Assembly: GCF_900114775.1 (NCBI RefSeq)
Contig: NZ_FOUE01000003.1
Coordinates: 1 to 64,000, forward strand
Direction: 5' to 3'
Length of the DNA: 64,000 nucleotides
From: Marinobacter zhejiangensis
GTDB taxonomy: Bacteria; Pseudomonadota; Gammaproteobacteria; Pseudomonadales; Oleiphilaceae
How positions within the stretch are numbered: position 1 is the first letter of the stretch; each line of letters opens with the position of its first letter. The notes beneath the pieces are model-generated. The model ran no database searches and was not told the origin of the DNA. It saw only the letters and a list, made by a program, of their open reading frames with translations. Of the stretch, positions 62,544 to 64,000 are shown in pieces. The translations under genes and the position numbers were made by a program.

Positions 62544-62927
62544 AACGTCCCTTGGCGTTGTGTTGATCTCTTTTAAGGCACGTCACCGCTATTTTGACGC
62601 ATAAAGCGGCACAGCCGCTCAAGTGTTTCCCTTCAGTTTAAGAAGAACGTTTTATATTACAGTCTGTTAGGTCTTGATCGCGTGTTTGGCACGTTCCATG
62701 CCTAGCCTTACCTCGCCAGCTTTGAGGGAGTTATTCTGAGCCCCGGAACTGGCCGATTGGTCACCAGGAGCAAAGACGCTTATCCGTCCGGGGTTCAACC
62801 CCGGCCTGATAAGCGTTTTTTTTTGCCTCAAATAATGACAACAGCCGGCGAAAAAAACGCATTACCGAGCTTTTGGACCAAGGCATTACGTGCGATGACA
62901 AAACCAGAGAGACTCAGGAGAGAACGT
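62544..62927. other. Intergenic region with a strong isolated terminator
   Basis: The 384-base gap has no credible protein gene. A strong Rho-independent terminator lies at 62776-62824, 230 bases after the lipoprotein stop. The bases 62650-62775 have little coding character and could be a long 3' leader or a small RNA gene. Confidence 0.5.
62776..62824 (+). terminator. Strong Rho-independent terminator
   Basis: ACGCTTATC/GATAAGCGT outer arms enclose a CCGGGG-TTCAA-CCCCGG stem and are followed by nine T. Its distance from the preceding gene suggests it ends a separate transcript. Confidence 0.85.
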
Positions 62928-64000
62928 ATGACACGTTACACGATGCGAAAAACCGGCCTGTTGTTCGGTACCGTTATGGCCTGTGGCAGTGCCCTGGCTG
63001 CAGACACTCTGACCCAGGCGTTCAGCGAGGGTACCCCGTATGGCGATTTTCGCCTGCGTTACGAGAATGTGGATCAGGACAACGCCCTTAAGGATGGGAA
63101 TGCCCTCACGCTCCGAACCCGGTTGGGTTATAAGACCGGCACGTTCGAGGGGGTGAGCGGTGTGTTGGAGTTTGAGGATTCGCGGGTTGTGGTGAATGTG
63201 GATGACTATAACGACACGCTTGGTCAGCATACCGACCACTCAGTGATCGCTGATCCGGAAACCACAGAGGTTGACCAGGCGTTCCTGCAGTACAGCCAGT
63301 CCGGTCTGACCGCCCGGGGTGGTCGCCAGGTCATTACCTTTGACAACCAGCGCTTTGTTGGTGCCGTTGGCTGGCGGCAGGATCGTCAGACGTTTGATGG
63401 TGCTCGTCTGGGCTATGCCCAGGGTGACGTGAGTTTTGATTATGCCTACATTACCAACCGCAACCGAATCTTCGCTGAGGCCAGGGATCAGGCAGCAAAA
63501 GACAACCTGATGCACGCCAGTTATGTTTCCCCGTTGGGGACTGTGACCGGGTACGCCTACTTGCTGGAGCTCGACAACCACATCGACAACGGTCTGGATA
63601 CCTACGGTCTGCGTTTCTCTGGAAAGACCGACGTCGACGATCTTGGTCTGGTGTATGAGCTGGAATACGCCACCCAGGAAGCGGACAGTGGCGGCAGTGA
63701 TGCCGAGGCTGATTATTATCGGGCGTTGCTTGGGCTGAACGCCAAGGGCATGACCTTCTCAGTGGCCTATGAGGTGCTGGGGTCGGATGACGGCACCTAC
63801 GGCTTTGCCACGCCGCTGGCGACCCTGCATGCGTTTAATGGGTGGGCCGACCAGTTCCTGGCGACGCCGGCCGGCGGTCTTCAGGACTTGATGGCCACAG
63901 CGGTAATACCCATGGCTGGAGGCAAGTGGGTGCTGGCCTATCATGACTTCAGTGCGGATGATGACAGTGCGGGCTATGACGACCTCGGTAGCGAAGTGGA
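62928..64000 (+). CDS. Porin with alginate-export-type barrel, partial at the window end
   Basis: The ATG at 62928 follows CAGGAG by seven bases. A signal peptide ends near SALAA and is followed by a beta-barrel pattern (YGDFRLRYENVDQDNA, RGGRQVITFDNQRFVGAVGWRQDRQTFDG). FNGWADQFLATPAGGLQDL is typical of alginate-export-domain porins. The frame is open to base 64000 and the C-terminus lies outside. Family members transport carbohydrates or hydrophobic substrates across the outer membrane. Confidence 0.82.
   Translation, partial: MTRYTMRKTGLLFGTVMACGSALAADTLTQAFSEGTPYGDFRLRYENVDQDNALKDGNALTLRTRLGYKTGTFEGVSGVLEFEDSRVVVNVDDYNDTLGQHTDHSVIADPETTEVDQAFLQYSQSGLTARGGRQVITFDNQRFVGAVGWRQDRQTFDGARLGYAQGDVSFDYAYITNRNRIFAEARDQAAKDNLMHASYVSPLGTVTGYAYLLELDNHIDNGLDTYGLRFSGKTDVDDLGLVYELEYATQEADSGGSDAEADYYRALLGLNAKGMTFSVAYEVLGSDDGTYGFATPLATLHAFNGWADQFLATPAGGLQDLMATAVIPMAGGKWVLAYHDFSADDDSAGYDDLGSEV

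Noticed and set aside
62788..62804. tRNA T-arm-like CCGGGGTTCAACCCCGG
   Set aside because: It is the inner stem of a terminator; no acceptor, D or anticodon arms surround it.

Overview
The window reads as chromosomal DNA of a marine gammaproteobacterium. A GC content in the high fifties, the protein sequences (RadD, SlyD, an LpxR-type outer-membrane deacylase, many lipoproteins, an alginate-export-type porin) and the mix of AraC regulators, acyl-CoA synthetase and SDR genes fit Marinobacter or a close relative. That assignment is inference; there is no rRNA or tRNA gene here to fix it.

Layout. 1-5 kb is an accessory island: a complete IS3-family element (1-1238) sits inside a second IS3-family element whose 3' part remains, followed by a truncated REP-associated transposase (RAYT), an orphan ORF, and an AT-rich ORF framed by 23-bp inverted repeats. 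5-20.5 kb holds mostly envelope and surface functions: a glycine-zipper protein, LysE exporter, beta-propeller and TPR proteins, a fatty acid hydroxylase/SRPBCC fusion, an AraC regulator, a two-lobed NHL-like lipoprotein, an ECF sigma/RskA-type anti-sigma pair, a LuxR-alpha/beta hydrolase fusion, and an eight-repeat lipoprotein. 20.6-23.9 kb is a two-component system with a His/Glu-rich periplasmic sensor loop, divergent from a cytochrome b561 and a small periplasmic protein. 24-29.7 kb is an allantoin catabolism cluster (GntR regulator, NCS1 permease, racemase, PuuE, AllE, AllA) with matching palindromes near the promoters.

29.8-41.2 kb is a mixed region: AraC, RadD, SlyD, GFA protein, ACR3 arsenite exporter, YqeY, MOSC protein, LysR/DJ-1 pair, and an OhrR-like MarR divergent from a CurA-type reductase with two copies of an inverted operator. 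Five related short palindromes lie between genes between 2.1 and 41.0 kb and match the RAYT remnant in character. 41.4-56.3 kb carries a lipoprotein 5'-nucleotidase homologue with a changed metal ligand, cold-shock/DUF1294, DUF3010, an eight-haem cytochrome c with TPRs, a sulfatase, acyl-CoA synthetase, SDR, nitrilase-family hydrolase, AraC and an AAA ATPase. 56.5-64 kb has an LpxR homologue, then the most interesting locus: an HSP90-family ATPase whose stop codon is one base from the start of a large TPR protein, followed by a lipoprotein; then a strong isolated terminator and the start of a porin gene that runs off the window.

The best candidate for a little-described system is the HSP90-TPR-lipoprotein operon at 57.8-62.5 kb, which resembles a bacterial counterpart of the eukaryotic Hsp90/TPR cochaperone pairing. 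Second are the palindromic REP-like family with its dead RAYT, and the inverted-repeat-bounded ORF at 2.7-3.6 kb.
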